The translations under genes were made by a program, and so were the position numbers. DNA of 42,604 nucleotides from a virus, in the IMG/VR virus record IMGVR_UViG_3300044732_000792, positions 1-42,604 of that record. One strand, given 5' to 3'. This document shows positions 30,769 through 38,008 of this stretch, piece after piece (position 1 is the stretch's first letter; every line of letters begins with the position of its first letter). The notes under the pieces were generated by a model that saw only the letters and a program-made list of their open reading frames with translations, was not told the DNA's origin and ran no database searches.

Positions 30769-30984
30769 TTAAGATTTTATTTCTTTAATAGTTTTTGGAT
30801 TGACAGGCCAGTATGGTGTTCTACCCACCGTAACTTGAAATTTATTATGTAATTTTTCGTTGATTCCGGCAAAATCCAAGATTCCACTTATTTTTTTACC
30901 CCGTTTATCAATAAATTCAATTTTTTTACCGAGTAAGTTTTTGAACTTGTCGTCGGTATTATTATACAAGATGTTCATTTCCAT
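30769..30984 (-). CDS. Hypothetical protein (71 aa), small beta barrel
   Basis: Contains LLGKKIEFIDKRGKKISGILDFAG and FQVTVGRTPYWPV, similar to small SH3/Sm-like folds. Start overlaps the upstream gene by 23 nt; an alternative ATG at 30978 shortens the overlap. Not recognised. Confidence 0.78.
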   Translation of the reverse strand: MEMNILYNNTDDKFKNLLGKKIEFIDKRGKKISGILDFAGINEKLHNKFQVTVGRTPYWPVNPKTIKEIKS

Positions 30985-31168
30985 TTAATATATTAACAAT
31001 TTTTCTGGCCAAAGTATGTTCTTCAGTGTGATAAAAGGATTCGTCATCATTTCGTAGGTATTTCCTACTCCAATAATTGCAAAACAAAAGATTCACTTTT
31101 TTTTCAATTATGAATCTTTTCTTTTGTTCATCAACAACCATCCTATATCTTCTTCTACCCATTATCAT
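30962..31168 (-). CDS. Small basic protein (68 aa), leaderless
   Basis: MIMGRRRYRMVVDEQKKRF: strongly basic N-terminus, followed by a Cys/Trp segment (LLFCNYWSRKYLR) and an acidic C-terminus. TACATTTG stands 4 nt before the ATG. Perhaps nucleic-acid binding. Not recognised. Confidence 0.75.
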   Translation of the reverse strand: MIMGRRRYRMVVDEQKKRFIIEKKVNLLFCNYWSRKYLRNDDESFYHTEEHTLARKIVNILNGNEHLV

Positions 31169-31172
31169 TTAG

Positions 31173-31180
31173 CAAATGTA
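31173..31180 (-). promoter_or_regulatory. -7 promoter box (TACATTTG), leaderless type
   Basis: TACATTTG, CTAA, ATG (31168), in the gap after the TKWCT gene at 31210. Confidence 0.65.
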
Positions 31181-31209
31181 GTAAAAATTTTTACTTAATA
31201 CTAATTTAA

Positions 31210-32322
31210 TTATGGTAAATCAATAAATTTTTCATTTTGTGTTGCATCATTTATTGAATCTTGGACTTGGTCTCTCAAAGTTCGTACACGATTACCAATT
31301 CTTTCAATATCCAATAGTGATGGCATCTGAATAATTCTTGGGATTGGTTCACCAAAATTATTTGTCACAATTTCGGTATGTATCTCATCTCTCTGCGGTC
31401 TATCTGGAATCATTAAATCTCCATTAGGAATCATTTCATTCTCCACATTGTAATCAGGCTCATACCTTGCCACAAGCCTAATTGGCGGCTCAATACCGAC
31501 TTCCTCATTCATCTCCTTCATTTCAAATCTATTATAATATAAACGACTTCTACTTTTTTCCGAATCGGTGAACAAATCATAGTTACTAACATTTGTTTTG
31601 ATATCTGACAAATCATAAAGTTTTTTAATTAATTCATTTGGTAACCCAGTTTCAAATGAATCAATATGATTATCTATTTCATCATAAATACCGATTCTAA
31701 CCTCATTATTACTATGTAATCCAAACTTTCTGTTTGTCTTTTTATTGATTACATAAATTAATACTCCTTGATTTGAATATCTATAAAAGTATTCAGGTTC
31801 GTGTTTCATTGAGGTACACCATTTTGTTCCAAAACCATATGTCATTGCAGCTTCGTGGGTTAATGGTTTAAAAAATAACCACTCATCATCATCGTGAACG
31901 ATCATAATATCCTTCTTGGATTTTTTCAACATCTCTTTAGTTGATGCGATTCCAATTTCAACCATAATGTCTTGAAAAGAATTATATGTTGTAACATCTT
32001 TATTATCAACCAATCCTCTTTCCAAATAGTCGGCAAATAATGTCAATCTTTCTAAATTAACCACCCCTAAACACTGAAAAATCCAATTGGCGGTGTTTAT
32101 TTTTATTAACGGAAATTGTTTAACTTTTGACAACATTTCCGTCATTTCTTTATGACCATCACCCCAATACATATGTAGTTTTTCCGCCTCAAATTGATTT
32201 TTTAACACCTTCAATAGAAATGGTGTCAATTTTTTTGTTTTAGTCGGATCAAATTCAGAAATTAAATCAATAATATTGATATTGAGTTCAGGATTTTGTT
32301 CTTTTAATTGTTTTAGTCCCAT
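31210..32322 (-). CDS. TKWCT-motif protein (370 aa), paralogue of 23779-24633
   Basis: Middle: WLFFKPLTHEAAMTYGFG, then TKWCTSMKHEPEYFYRY, then GVLIYVINKK and FGLHSNNEVRIGIYDE. It shares the order of motifs with the gene at 23779. The N-terminal ~140 residues are helical; the C-terminal ~100 are acidic with proline-rich DRPQRDEIHTEIV. Similar 'YG.GTKWCT...YF..Y' proteins are common in large phages, function unknown to me. The conserved Cys after Lys-Trp deserves attention. Confidence 0.82.
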   Translation of the reverse strand: MGLKQLKEQNPELNINIIDLISEFDPTKTKKLTPFLLKVLKNQFEAEKLHMYWGDGHKEMTEMLSKVKQFPLIKINTANWIFQCLGVVNLERLTLFADYLERGLVDNKDVTTYNSFQDIMVEIGIASTKEMLKKSKKDIMIVHDDDEWLFFKPLTHEAAMTYGFGTKWCTSMKHEPEYFYRYSNQGVLIYVINKKTNRKFGLHSNNEVRIGIYDEIDNHIDSFETGLPNELIKKLYDLSDIKTNVSNYDLFTDSEKSRSRLYYNRFEMKEMNEEVGIEPPIRLVARYEPDYNVENEMIPNGDLMIPDRPQRDEIHTEIVTNNFGEPIPRIIQMPSLLDIERIGNRVRTLRDQVQDSINDATQNEKFIDLP

Positions 32323-32326
32323 AATC

Positions 32327-32560
32327 TTATCTTAATACAATTGGATGGATAATGAAAAATATCTCTTCTACTCTACCGTCAACTTTAACAACTCTGTCGT
32401 TCTTTAATTCAAGGTTTTCCATCCCTGAATCTTCTTTAATTCTACCCATTTGAGATTTAAGTTCTTTTTTAGCATCTTCCTCAAATCTAAAAAATCCGGT
32501 ATACGAATCACATCCGTCTAATTTTTCGTATACACCAAAAATAATTTGTTTTGTTCCCAT
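32327..32560 (-). CDS. Hypothetical protein (77 aa)
   Basis: ATG 32560 (MGTKQIIFGVYEKLDGCDSY) lies 1 nt after the HAD gene stop; an ATG at 32569 overlaps that stop. Pattern of 'V-Y-E..D...Y-x-G-F-F-x-x-E-E-D-A-K' suggests a small regulatory domain common to phage genomes; function unknown. Confidence 0.78.
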   Translation of the reverse strand: MGTKQIIFGVYEKLDGCDSYTGFFRFEEDAKKELKSQMGRIKEDSGMENLELKNDRVVKVDGRVEEIFFIIHPIVLR

Positions 32561-32561
32561 T

Positions 32562-32987
32562 TTATCCATTTTTTCTGTTTTCTTTTACTATTGACAATGC
32601 TTCACTTAAATTCCAGTAAGCACATTTTATTCCCCCTCTATCATCCAAAAATATATTCGCATATATCTTACCATTCAAACCATACGGAACGGTCCATTCA
32701 GGATGCATTTCGTTTATACCGTGAACTTCAATCCCTAAACTCTCAACTTGTTCTTTTGTGCGTAGTAATTGTGATTTACTTCTTGCGGTGTTAATTAAAA
32801 ATATAATACCTTCTTTTTGACATTCCAAAATTAAATCAACCACTTTTTGACAATGTTCTTTTAATTCATTGTTATAAGGTATGATTGTATCGTCAAGATC
32901 ACAACCAATAATTAATTTACCATTCTTTAACCATTCGGTTACAAGTCGGTTGACAAAAAAGTCGGCATGATATCTAATTGGTTTCAT
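32562..32987 (-). CDS. HAD-family hydrolase (141 aa)
   Basis: Nucleophile motif IIGCD30LD32DTIIPY; motif II in IIFLINTARSKSQ; acidic motif IFLDDRGG. The short N-terminal extension precedes a compact core with no cap. ATG 32987; an earlier TTG is less likely. Likely phosphatase for a nucleotide or nucleic-acid end; specificity unknown. Third HAD protein of the window. Confidence 0.83.
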   Translation of the reverse strand: MKPIRYHADFFVNRLVTEWLKNGKLIIGCDLDDTIIPYNNELKEHCQKVVDLILECQKEGIIFLINTARSKSQLLRTKEQVESLGIEVHGINEMHPEWTVPYGLNGKIYANIFLDDRGGIKCAYWNLSEALSIVKENRKNG

Positions 32988-32988
32988 A

Positions 32989-33255
32989 TTATAATCTATT
33001 TGCAATTTTTTGTATTACTTCTTCTTCTTCTTTGGTTAATTGATAATATGAGTTCCATATTTTAGTTAGATCATCTCTCAAATATTTTTCACCATCCGAT
33101 TCTACATCACCTCTAACCATTTTTCTTATTTCAGGATCCGAATGATCATCTAAAATTCCTTCATCGTATAACCATTGGGCAATTGTTTTTTTATCCCTAC
33201 TACCCATTTCACTATAGATGTCATCTAAATCAACCTCAATACTAATGTAACTCAT
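32989..33255 (-). CDS. Hypothetical acidic protein (88 aa)
   Basis: Begins MSYISIEVDLDDIYSEMG and ends in a helical EEEEVIQKIANRL. Acidic; includes KTIAQWLYDEGIL (helix-turn-helix-like). Such short acidic proteins with a 'ISIEVDLDDIYSEM' start recur in Bacteroidota phages, role unknown. One nt ahead of the HAD gene. Confidence 0.8.
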   Translation of the reverse strand: MSYISIEVDLDDIYSEMGSRDKKTIAQWLYDEGILDDHSDPEIRKMVRGDVESDGEKYLRDDLTKIWNSYYQLTKEEEEVIQKIANRL

Positions 33256-33286
33256 ATTTTATTTTTTTATAAAGTTAAGAAAAAAA

Positions 33287-33311
33287 GGTGACTCCATCAA
33301 TGGGAATCACC
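33287..33311 (-). terminator. Intrinsic terminator overlapping the end of the RNA ligase half
   Basis: Minus strand GGTGATTCC / GGAGTCACC type hairpin followed by TTTTTTTC, overlapping the last codons and stop (33297) of the gene. Confidence 0.8.
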
Positions 33312-33809
33312 GAAATTGTGTTTTTCACTTGCTATCAAATATTCGGGATTTATTACTTTACTCACTTTTCTACGATCACCTGTAACAGATTTAACAACTA
33401 TACCTTCGTGGGGAACTTTAGTTCCTTTTATATAATTGTTGAAGACATATTTGTCTTGTTCTTCTTTACTCCAATTACCTTGATATAACAATTCAACCTG
33501 TGGTAAGTGTAGACAATCAAAATGAGTAGTTTCTTCAAGGTATGGTTGGTACACTCCATCAACTTCAACATCAAATCCTGCGAACTTAACATCGGTTAAA
33601 CCATATTCGTAATTTTTTTGTATTCCCGCACCATATATCTCACCATAGATTATAAATCCTTGAGTTAAATTAGATGGTTCGTAAGTATCTTTTACGTGTT
33701 CCCACAATTTTTCTTTTATATTGTGTTTTTCACTTATTTCGGACCACACATCTGTTGGATAAAAATGTGTTTGTTTTTTTTTAAAAATTTTGTTTAATAA
33801 TTTTTTCAT
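33297..33809 (-). CDS. RNA ligase, C-terminal half (separate piece)
   Basis: Holds the second half of an Rnl5-like RNA ligase: FYPTDVWSEI, FIIYGEIYG (motif III, 52-60), HEGIVVKS (motif IV, 134-141) and KVINPEYL (motif V). These are the nucleotidyltransferase motifs missing from the gene at 34612-35304. The HNH gene at 33837-34505 lies between the halves. It has its own ATG (33809) and its own TATCTTTG box at 33822-33829. Residues 8-14 (IFKKKQT) resemble the last residues of the upstream half (VLKKIQS), so the junction sequence is present on both sides. Confidence 0.85.
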   Translation of the reverse strand: MKKLLNKIFKKKQTHFYPTDVWSEISEKHNIKEKLWEHVKDTYEPSNLTQGFIIYGEIYGAGIQKNYEYGLTDVKFAGFDVEVDGVYQPYLEETTHFDCLHLPQVELLYQGNWSKEEQDKYVFNNYIKGTKVPHEGIVVKSVTGDRRKVSKVINPEYLIASEKHNFGDSH

Positions 33810-33821
33810 ACTTTTTTTATT

Positions 33822-33829
33822 CAAAGATA
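33822..33829 (-). promoter_or_regulatory. -7 promoter box (TATCTTTG) for the ligase C-half
   Basis: Box 12 nt before ATG 33809, between the HNH stop and the ligase C-half. It suggests that this half can be expressed on its own. Confidence 0.6.
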
Positions 33830-33836
33830 AATAATT

Positions 33837-34505
33837 TTATTCATATTTCCAAATAAATCCTCCGGCGGTTTTAACTTTATTTCTACAACAAGCATTAATA
33901 TTCTGTTGATCAATATTGAGAATTCTTGATGCTTCAGCTCCAGAAATCCATCTTTTTATGAAATTTCCGTATTTATCAAATTGACATATTGGTTTTGTAT
34001 TTTTTCTATTCATTTCTGAAATATCTGATCTCTTTATACCTTTATTACCATTAGGTTTTCCTTTATTCCAAGGATCTTTCCCTTTGGCATGTAAATTAGG
34101 TATTCCTTTATTCCAAGCAATACGACCTTTTAATGGACTTGGTTTTCCTTTTAGTGAGTTATAATTAGCTTTATTTTTTTCTTCTTTTAATCTTTCGTAA
34201 GTTTTTGAACTAACCTTATAATCTCTATTTTGACTACCGCTTTTACCAAATAACATAAACCACATTGCGTGTTTTAGTTTATGATTTTTTGGGTATATCT
34301 CTAAAAGTAATAAATGAGCAATAAAATGTTCTCTGGGTGTTAATAAAACGATATTAGGGTGTGTTCTCCATTGATGACATTCCCCTTCACCACCTAAACA
34401 TTTTGGTATTATATGATGTGCTTCATATGACACACCTTGTTTTTTCTTTCTATTTTCATTTTTTGCACGAAAGACTAATTGATTGTATATTTTTTCATAA
34501 TCCAT
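33837..34505 (-). CDS. HNH homing endonuclease inserted in the RNA ligase gene
   Basis: HNH motif: EAH30H31IIPKCLGG ... HPN51IVLL ... EH60FIAH64. NUMOD3-like Gly/Lys-rich stretches follow (KGKPSPLKGR, WNKGIPN, WNKGKPNGNKG), then a C-terminal NUMOD-like domain (ICQFDKYGNFIKRW ... GGFIWKYE). It shares its layout with the HNH gene at 29057. It lies exactly between the two halves of the RNA ligase gene, in the same orientation, either as an intron passenger or as an insertion that fractured the gene. Confidence 0.92.
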   Translation of the reverse strand: MDYEKIYNQLVFRAKNENRKKKQGVSYEAHHIIPKCLGGEGECHQWRTHPNIVLLTPREHFIAHLLLLEIYPKNHKLKHAMWFMLFGKSGSQNRDYKVSSKTYERLKEEKNKANYNSLKGKPSPLKGRIAWNKGIPNLHAKGKDPWNKGKPNGNKGIKRSDISEMNRKNTKPICQFDKYGNFIKRWISGAEASRILNIDQQNINACCRNKVKTAGGFIWKYE

Positions 34506-34611
34506 AAAAAAAGAAATCCCTAAAGAAACTAAAAAGGTACGAGCTTTTTAACTCAATAGGGGTTCTAATAAATTTATTTAAGTTCTCGTACAACCTATAA
34601 TATTATAAATA
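34506..34611 (-). other. Structured spacer (possible intron RNA) between ligase N-half and HNH
   Basis: 106 nt without an ORF. Two interleaved pairings: GTACGAG/CTCGTAC (34537-34543 with 34585-34591) and CCCTA/TAGGG (34518-34522 with 34557-34561). This order gives a pseudoknot-like fold on the minus strand. Together with ~50 nt after the HNH gene it is small for a group I intron core. Confidence 0.5.
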
Positions 34612-35304
34612 TCATAATGATTGTATTTTTTTTAAAACATTGTGGCTTCCTATGTGAAATTCATATTCACACCACTTCCATTTGTCACCACCAATACCAA
34701 AATTAGAGTTTAAAAATATTTTTATTTTTTCAATAAAAGTTATTTTTTGTTTTTTTAAAATTGCATAACGAGCGTTGGTTCCGTGTAACTTACGAGTTAT
34801 AACAACCTCATCTTCCTCATTGAACATATCAGGAACATTCTTTTGATTAGGAAACTTGTAATAAACGTGGAAGTTTGGGTTTTGGTGGTATTTCACTTTT
34901 CTACCTCCAACACTTAACTGAACGGTTTTAACTGGTGGTTCGTATTTGGTAACACGCAATACTACCATCATATCATCACCCTCAAATACATTATTCACCA
35001 TTGATCTTGGTTCCAAATATTTGAATGGTATTAACAAACATTCGGAGTAAACTCCACGAAGTTTTACGGTTCTAACTCGTTGTCCTTTACGGAGGTAGTT
35101 AGTAACTCCCATCAAGTCAGATAATGCTTGCGGTATAACCGCATCTGTAGTTGCAACAACAACTAAATCACCTACCTGATATTCTCCTTTTTGCGTTATG
35201 GCATTCCATCCACCGACTAACGCTAATTCTATATTATCAGCTCCTTCTATTGGTTTAACCTCTCCGATTCTCCCAACATAACATACACTATTTTGATTCT
35301 CCAT
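34612..35304 (-). CDS. RNA ligase, N-terminal half (Rnl5/DraRnl-like)
   Basis: Residues 1-125 look like the N-terminal OB-fold of DraRnl-type ligases (VGRIGEVKPIEGADNIELA). Residue K172 in ITRKLHGTNARY is the motif I lysine that is adenylylated; EYEFHIGSHN (213-222) is motif IIIa. The protein stops 8 residues later (VLKKIQSL), before motifs III-V, so alone it cannot be a complete ligase. The missing motifs are in the gene at 33297-33809. Start ATG 35304; TTG 35310 rejected. Such ligases seal RNA nicks left by anticodon- or ribosomal-RNA-cutting defence enzymes. Confidence 0.88.
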   Translation of the reverse strand: MENQNSVCYVGRIGEVKPIEGADNIELALVGGWNAITQKGEYQVGDLVVVATTDAVIPQALSDLMGVTNYLRKGQRVRTVKLRGVYSECLLIPFKYLEPRSMVNNVFEGDDMMVVLRVTKYEPPVKTVQLSVGGRKVKYHQNPNFHVYYKFPNQKNVPDMFNEEDEVVITRKLHGTNARYAILKKQKITFIEKIKIFLNSNFGIGGDKWKWCEYEFHIGSHNVLKKIQSL

Positions 35305-35620
35305 TTTCAAATTCTTTTTTAAGTCTTAAATAATTCTCATATCTACTTTCTTTTGCCCATTTTTCCAAAAGTTTATTATGGGTAGTTCTTCTTTCAAATT
35401 GATCATCAGTTTCTTCAACCATCCTGATAACTTGTCCTTCCCAATGACCATCCCAACTATCGTTTTCCGAATAGTGTGGTTCAACCCATTGTGAAACAAT
35501 CATATCGTCGTCTTCCAACTCAAGATGTTTAATATCTTCCCACTTCATTTGTCCATCATATGGATGATGGTAGATTACTTTCTCTACTTTAATCTTATTT
35601 GGTGATTGATTATCTCCCAT
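35288..35620 (-). CDS. Hypothetical acidic protein (110 aa)
   Basis: ATG 35620 (MGDNQSPNKIKVEKVIYHHP) chosen, with ATG 35626 two codons earlier as alternative. Has a His-rich start, a Trp-rich acidic middle (DSWDGHWEGQVIR) and a charged helix. Overlaps the ligase N-half by 17 nt and the tiny gene upstream by 11 nt. Unknown. Confidence 0.78.
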   Translation of the reverse strand: MGDNQSPNKIKVEKVIYHHPYDGQMKWEDIKHLELEDDDMIVSQWVEPHYSENDSWDGHWEGQVIRMVEETDDQFERRTTHNKLLEKWAKESRYENYLRLKKEFENGESK

Positions 35621-35702
35621 TAACATATTTTTTAATTAATTCATCCACATATGGTCTCAACATAATACCCATACAAATTCCTCCTACAACATATACTATC
35701 AT
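35610..35702 (-). CDS. Tiny membrane protein (30 aa)
   Basis: ATG-TAA frame of 30 codons: MIVYVVGGICMGIMLRPYVD..., one hydrophobic glycine-containing segment then a charged helix (ELIKKYVNGR). A TAATTTTG box ends 7 nt before the ATG. Overlaps the next gene by 11 nt. Function unknown. Confidence 0.6.
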   Translation of the reverse strand: MIVYVVGGICMGIMLRPYVDELIKKYVNGR

Positions 35703-35709
35703 AACTTCA

Positions 35710-35717
35710 CAAAATTA
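35710..35717 (-). promoter_or_regulatory. -7 promoter box (TAATTTTG)
   Basis: TAnnTTTG match 7 nt before the ATG at 35702. Confidence 0.5.
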
Positions 35718-35742
35718 ATATTTATTTTTTTAATAACCAAAT

Positions 35743-36360
35743 TTAATCCAAATTTTCAGGATAATATAAAAGAGTTGGGTTCTTTTTAACAATATCAGGA
35801 ACATCTCCAAACTCACCCATCTTCTTATTAAATTCTAAAACATCAAATCTACCGGTGATAAGATGGTATCCATTTTTGGTTGGGATTACCGATTCAACTT
35901 TAGTTCCTTCGGGTCTTAACGACTCAATTATGTGAACGGCTCGGTGAACCACTATCTCATCCTTTGTGTCAATATCAACAATCCATCTTTTCTCTCGTGT
36001 CTTAATCTGTCCAACCACAGAATCAAATAATCCTTTTTGGTTAGACACACCATCTCTAATTCGTTCAGCAAGTGTTGCCAACATATTTAACGATACGTCT
36101 TTATGGTTTTGTTTTTGAACGTGAATGTAAGCTCTTGCTTTAAACATTTCACATAGTTGTTTTATCTCATCATATCTCCTGTCAAGATGATCAATACTCT
36201 CAATACAATATGTTTTAATTGTTCTTACCGATTGATGATTATCTCTCTCACCTTGGGGTTGATCTTTTTTTCTTTTGAATATGTATAACATATAAAAATC
36301 CCCAACCTCACTGAAGTTAAGAAGTTTTTTTATTATATCTATATTATCAATCTTGTTCAT
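35743..36360 (-). CDS. Primase-like (AEP/PrimPol-type) protein (205 aa)
   Basis: ATG 36360 (MNKIDNIDIIKKLLNF); earlier in-frame starts overlap the upstream gene. RWIVD129ID131 supplies the D-x-D and IPTKNGYH166LITG the s-x-H motif of archaeo-eukaryotic primases. Large phages often carry this 'NGYHLIT' protein with the same start (LLNFxxxGDFYML.IFKRKKD), but its activity is not known to me. If a primase, it may start replication or lay short primers. The full AEP active site is not confirmed by eye. Confidence 0.65.
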   Translation of the reverse strand: MNKIDNIDIIKKLLNFSEVGDFYMLYIFKRKKDQPQGERDNHQSVRTIKTYCIESIDHLDRRYDEIKQLCEMFKARAYIHVQKQNHKDVSLNMLATLAERIRDGVSNQKGLFDSVVGQIKTREKRWIVDIDTKDEIVVHRAVHIIESLRPEGTKVESVIPTKNGYHLITGRFDVLEFNKKMGEFGDVPDIVKKNPTLLYYPENLD

Positions 36361-36370
36361 AATAAATTTA

Positions 36371-36877
36371 TTAATAATGTCTAATATTATCCATTGTAAC
36401 TGGTTCAACAAAATCCCAAGTTTTACCTTCAAGATTCTTAACCCATTCATCAACCTGTTCTTTTGTCCACAACGGTTTTGATGGTTGATACCTTAATGGT
36501 GATTCTTTGTTTTCCTCCCAATTATTAAGTTGTAAGGTAACATCGTCAATCAAATTTTTTTGTTTATTGTATTTAACCCACTCACGATAGTCGTATTCGG
36601 ATTTAATAAACTTAACATCACCATAATTGTAAAACTCCATTTCAGGAAATGCTAAATTGGGATTGTTAGTGTAAACATCAACAATACCATTGTCTCCATT
36701 ATATGAATCACAAAGTTCCCTCAAAGCGTATAAACTATTTGGTTTTTCTTCCCACACACTACCATATTGACGAACTGAACAAATATAGAGATACCCATCC
36801 TCAAAAGATTGTATTTTTCCATCAATCTCATTTCTTAATGAGATAAGTTCATCCATTGTTAGTTTGTTCAAGTTCAT
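36371..36877 (-). CDS. Hypothetical protein (168 aa)
   Basis: ATG 36877 (MNLNKLTMDELISLRNEID). Helical start, then beta-rich with LYICSVRQYGSVW, FPEMEFYNYGDVKFI and a Trp/Pro-rich C-terminus. No cysteine motif. Starts 13 nt after the next gene's stop. Unknown. Confidence 0.8.
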   Translation of the reverse strand: MNLNKLTMDELISLRNEIDGKIQSFEDGYLYICSVRQYGSVWEEKPNSLYALRELCDSYNGDNGIVDVYTNNPNLAFPEMEFYNYGDVKFIKSEYDYREWVKYNKQKNLIDDVTLQLNNWEENKESPLRYQPSKPLWTKEQVDEWVKNLEGKTWDFVEPVTMDNIRHY

Positions 36878-36890
36878 AATCTTAATTTTT

Positions 36891-37172
36891 TTATACCATT
36901 TTTTTTGGTGTTTCTGTAATTTTACTAAACATACCCTCACGCTTTATCATATAGATACACGCTTCCGTGATTTCAATGTCTTTCATTGCTTCTTCACCAT
37001 CGTTACCCCAAGCCTTATAAAAATAATGTTTCACATCGTTTAGGGTATAGTGACATCCAATACTATTCAACATTTCTACAACTTGTTTTTGTGAGGACGC
37101 CATAATATAGTATTGTGATCCCTTATTTTTACCGTGATCACTATAATAACTGAATTTTTTTAATTTTTTCAT
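36891..37172 (-). CDS. Hypothetical protein (93 aa), leaderless
   Basis: Basic start MKKLKKFSYYSDHGKNKG, then KQVVEMLNSIGCHYTLNDVKHYFYKAWG, and a short C-terminal strand. The pattern fits small phage regulators such as 'HDGKNKG...QVVEML' proteins that I recall without function. TAGTTTTG lies 4 nt before ATG. Unknown. Confidence 0.8.
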   Translation of the reverse strand: MKKLKKFSYYSDHGKNKGSQYYIMASSQKQVVEMLNSIGCHYTLNDVKHYFYKAWGNDGEEAMKDIEITEACIYMIKREGMFSKITETPKKMV

Positions 37173-37176
37173 ACGA

Positions 37177-37184
37177 CAAAACTA
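37177..37184 (-). promoter_or_regulatory. -7 promoter box (TAGTTTTG), leaderless type
   Basis: TAGTTTTG, TCGT, ATG (37172). TTTG lies 20 nt upstream of the box. Confidence 0.7.
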
Positions 37185-37208
37185 ATAATAAAAATCCAAA
37201 CCACCAAA

Positions 37209-38006
37209 TTATATTATCACAGTATTACCGATAACTAATGGTTCATCATCACCTAGAATCTTCATCCACTCTTCTTTGGATATGAAATGATTGGATCCAA
37301 ATGAACTTTTATTGATTGAACACCATTCACATAACTCGTCCAATGTCTCAAAGACAGGTGATTGTGGTGAACCTTCAGAAGTGTTTTCCCACATTTGGTA
37401 TCCTTCACCTGATGGTGGATCATATTTTTCAAAGTTCTCGGAAAGTTCTTTTATTTCATCACTGAACCAAATTTCCCCTTCACCATTACAACATTCACAC
37501 ATTCCGTAAACCCCAAGTTCTTTTGCCCTTGTTTCAACACAAACGCTTTGATTATATGAGTCGTGTCCCATTCCCGACAAACTCCATTTGTTAACCTCAT
37601 CGGTTGTTGGAAATGTTGGTTGTTCACACTCTACCCATTCTCTGTCTTTACGAGGTAATGTCCTATCCAATTTTTCCCATCTGTTTTTCTCATCATTAAA
37701 ATGATACCAACTATCCATCAAATCGGATAATCTACCTCTTCTAACCAATACCTCAACTTCACTATCGGTAATGTTATGATTATGAGCCATAATATTATAT
37801 CTTGCGTTAAGAAGATATGGGTTGGGTCTATATACCGCATTGTCAAAGTTATGCCACTCATCGTGAATTTTCTTTGTTTCTTGGTTGTATCCACCACCAT
37901 CACAAGCTTTACATTCAAAACTACGATAAGGATTTAAATATCCTTTCCATTTTTGATCAATTGTCCACTTAAAATCAAGTGGAACTCTTTTTAAAATTCT
38001 TCCCAT
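37209..38006 (-). CDS. DnaJ-type zinc-motif protein (265 aa)
   Basis: Two CxxCxGxG-type zinc motifs as in DnaJ: C32-x-x-C35-D-G-G-G and C170-x-x-C173-N-G-E-G, separated by ~135 residues of Asn/Asp/His-rich sequence. It lacks a J domain, so it is not DnaJ itself. The C-terminal third is acidic and Ser-rich. Proteins of this type are conserved in phages; function unknown. A chaperone-like or RNA-binding role is possible. Confidence 0.78.
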   Translation of the reverse strand: MGRILKRVPLDFKWTIDQKWKGYLNPYRSFECKACDGGGYNQETKKIHDEWHNFDNAVYRPNPYLLNARYNIMAHNHNITDSEVEVLVRRGRLSDLMDSWYHFNDEKNRWEKLDRTLPRKDREWVECEQPTFPTTDEVNKWSLSGMGHDSYNQSVCVETRAKELGVYGMCECCNGEGEIWFSDEIKELSENFEKYDPPSGEGYQMWENTSEGSPQSPVFETLDELCEWCSINKSSFGSNHFISKEEWMKILGDDEPLVIGNTVII

Positions 38007-38008
38007 TA

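Noticed and set aside
33785-34640. Firm assignment of a group I intron
   Set aside because: Only ~160 nt of non-ORF sequence; conserved P7/P3 core sequences were not identified by eye, and the C-half has its own start and promoter. Kept as an open alternative.
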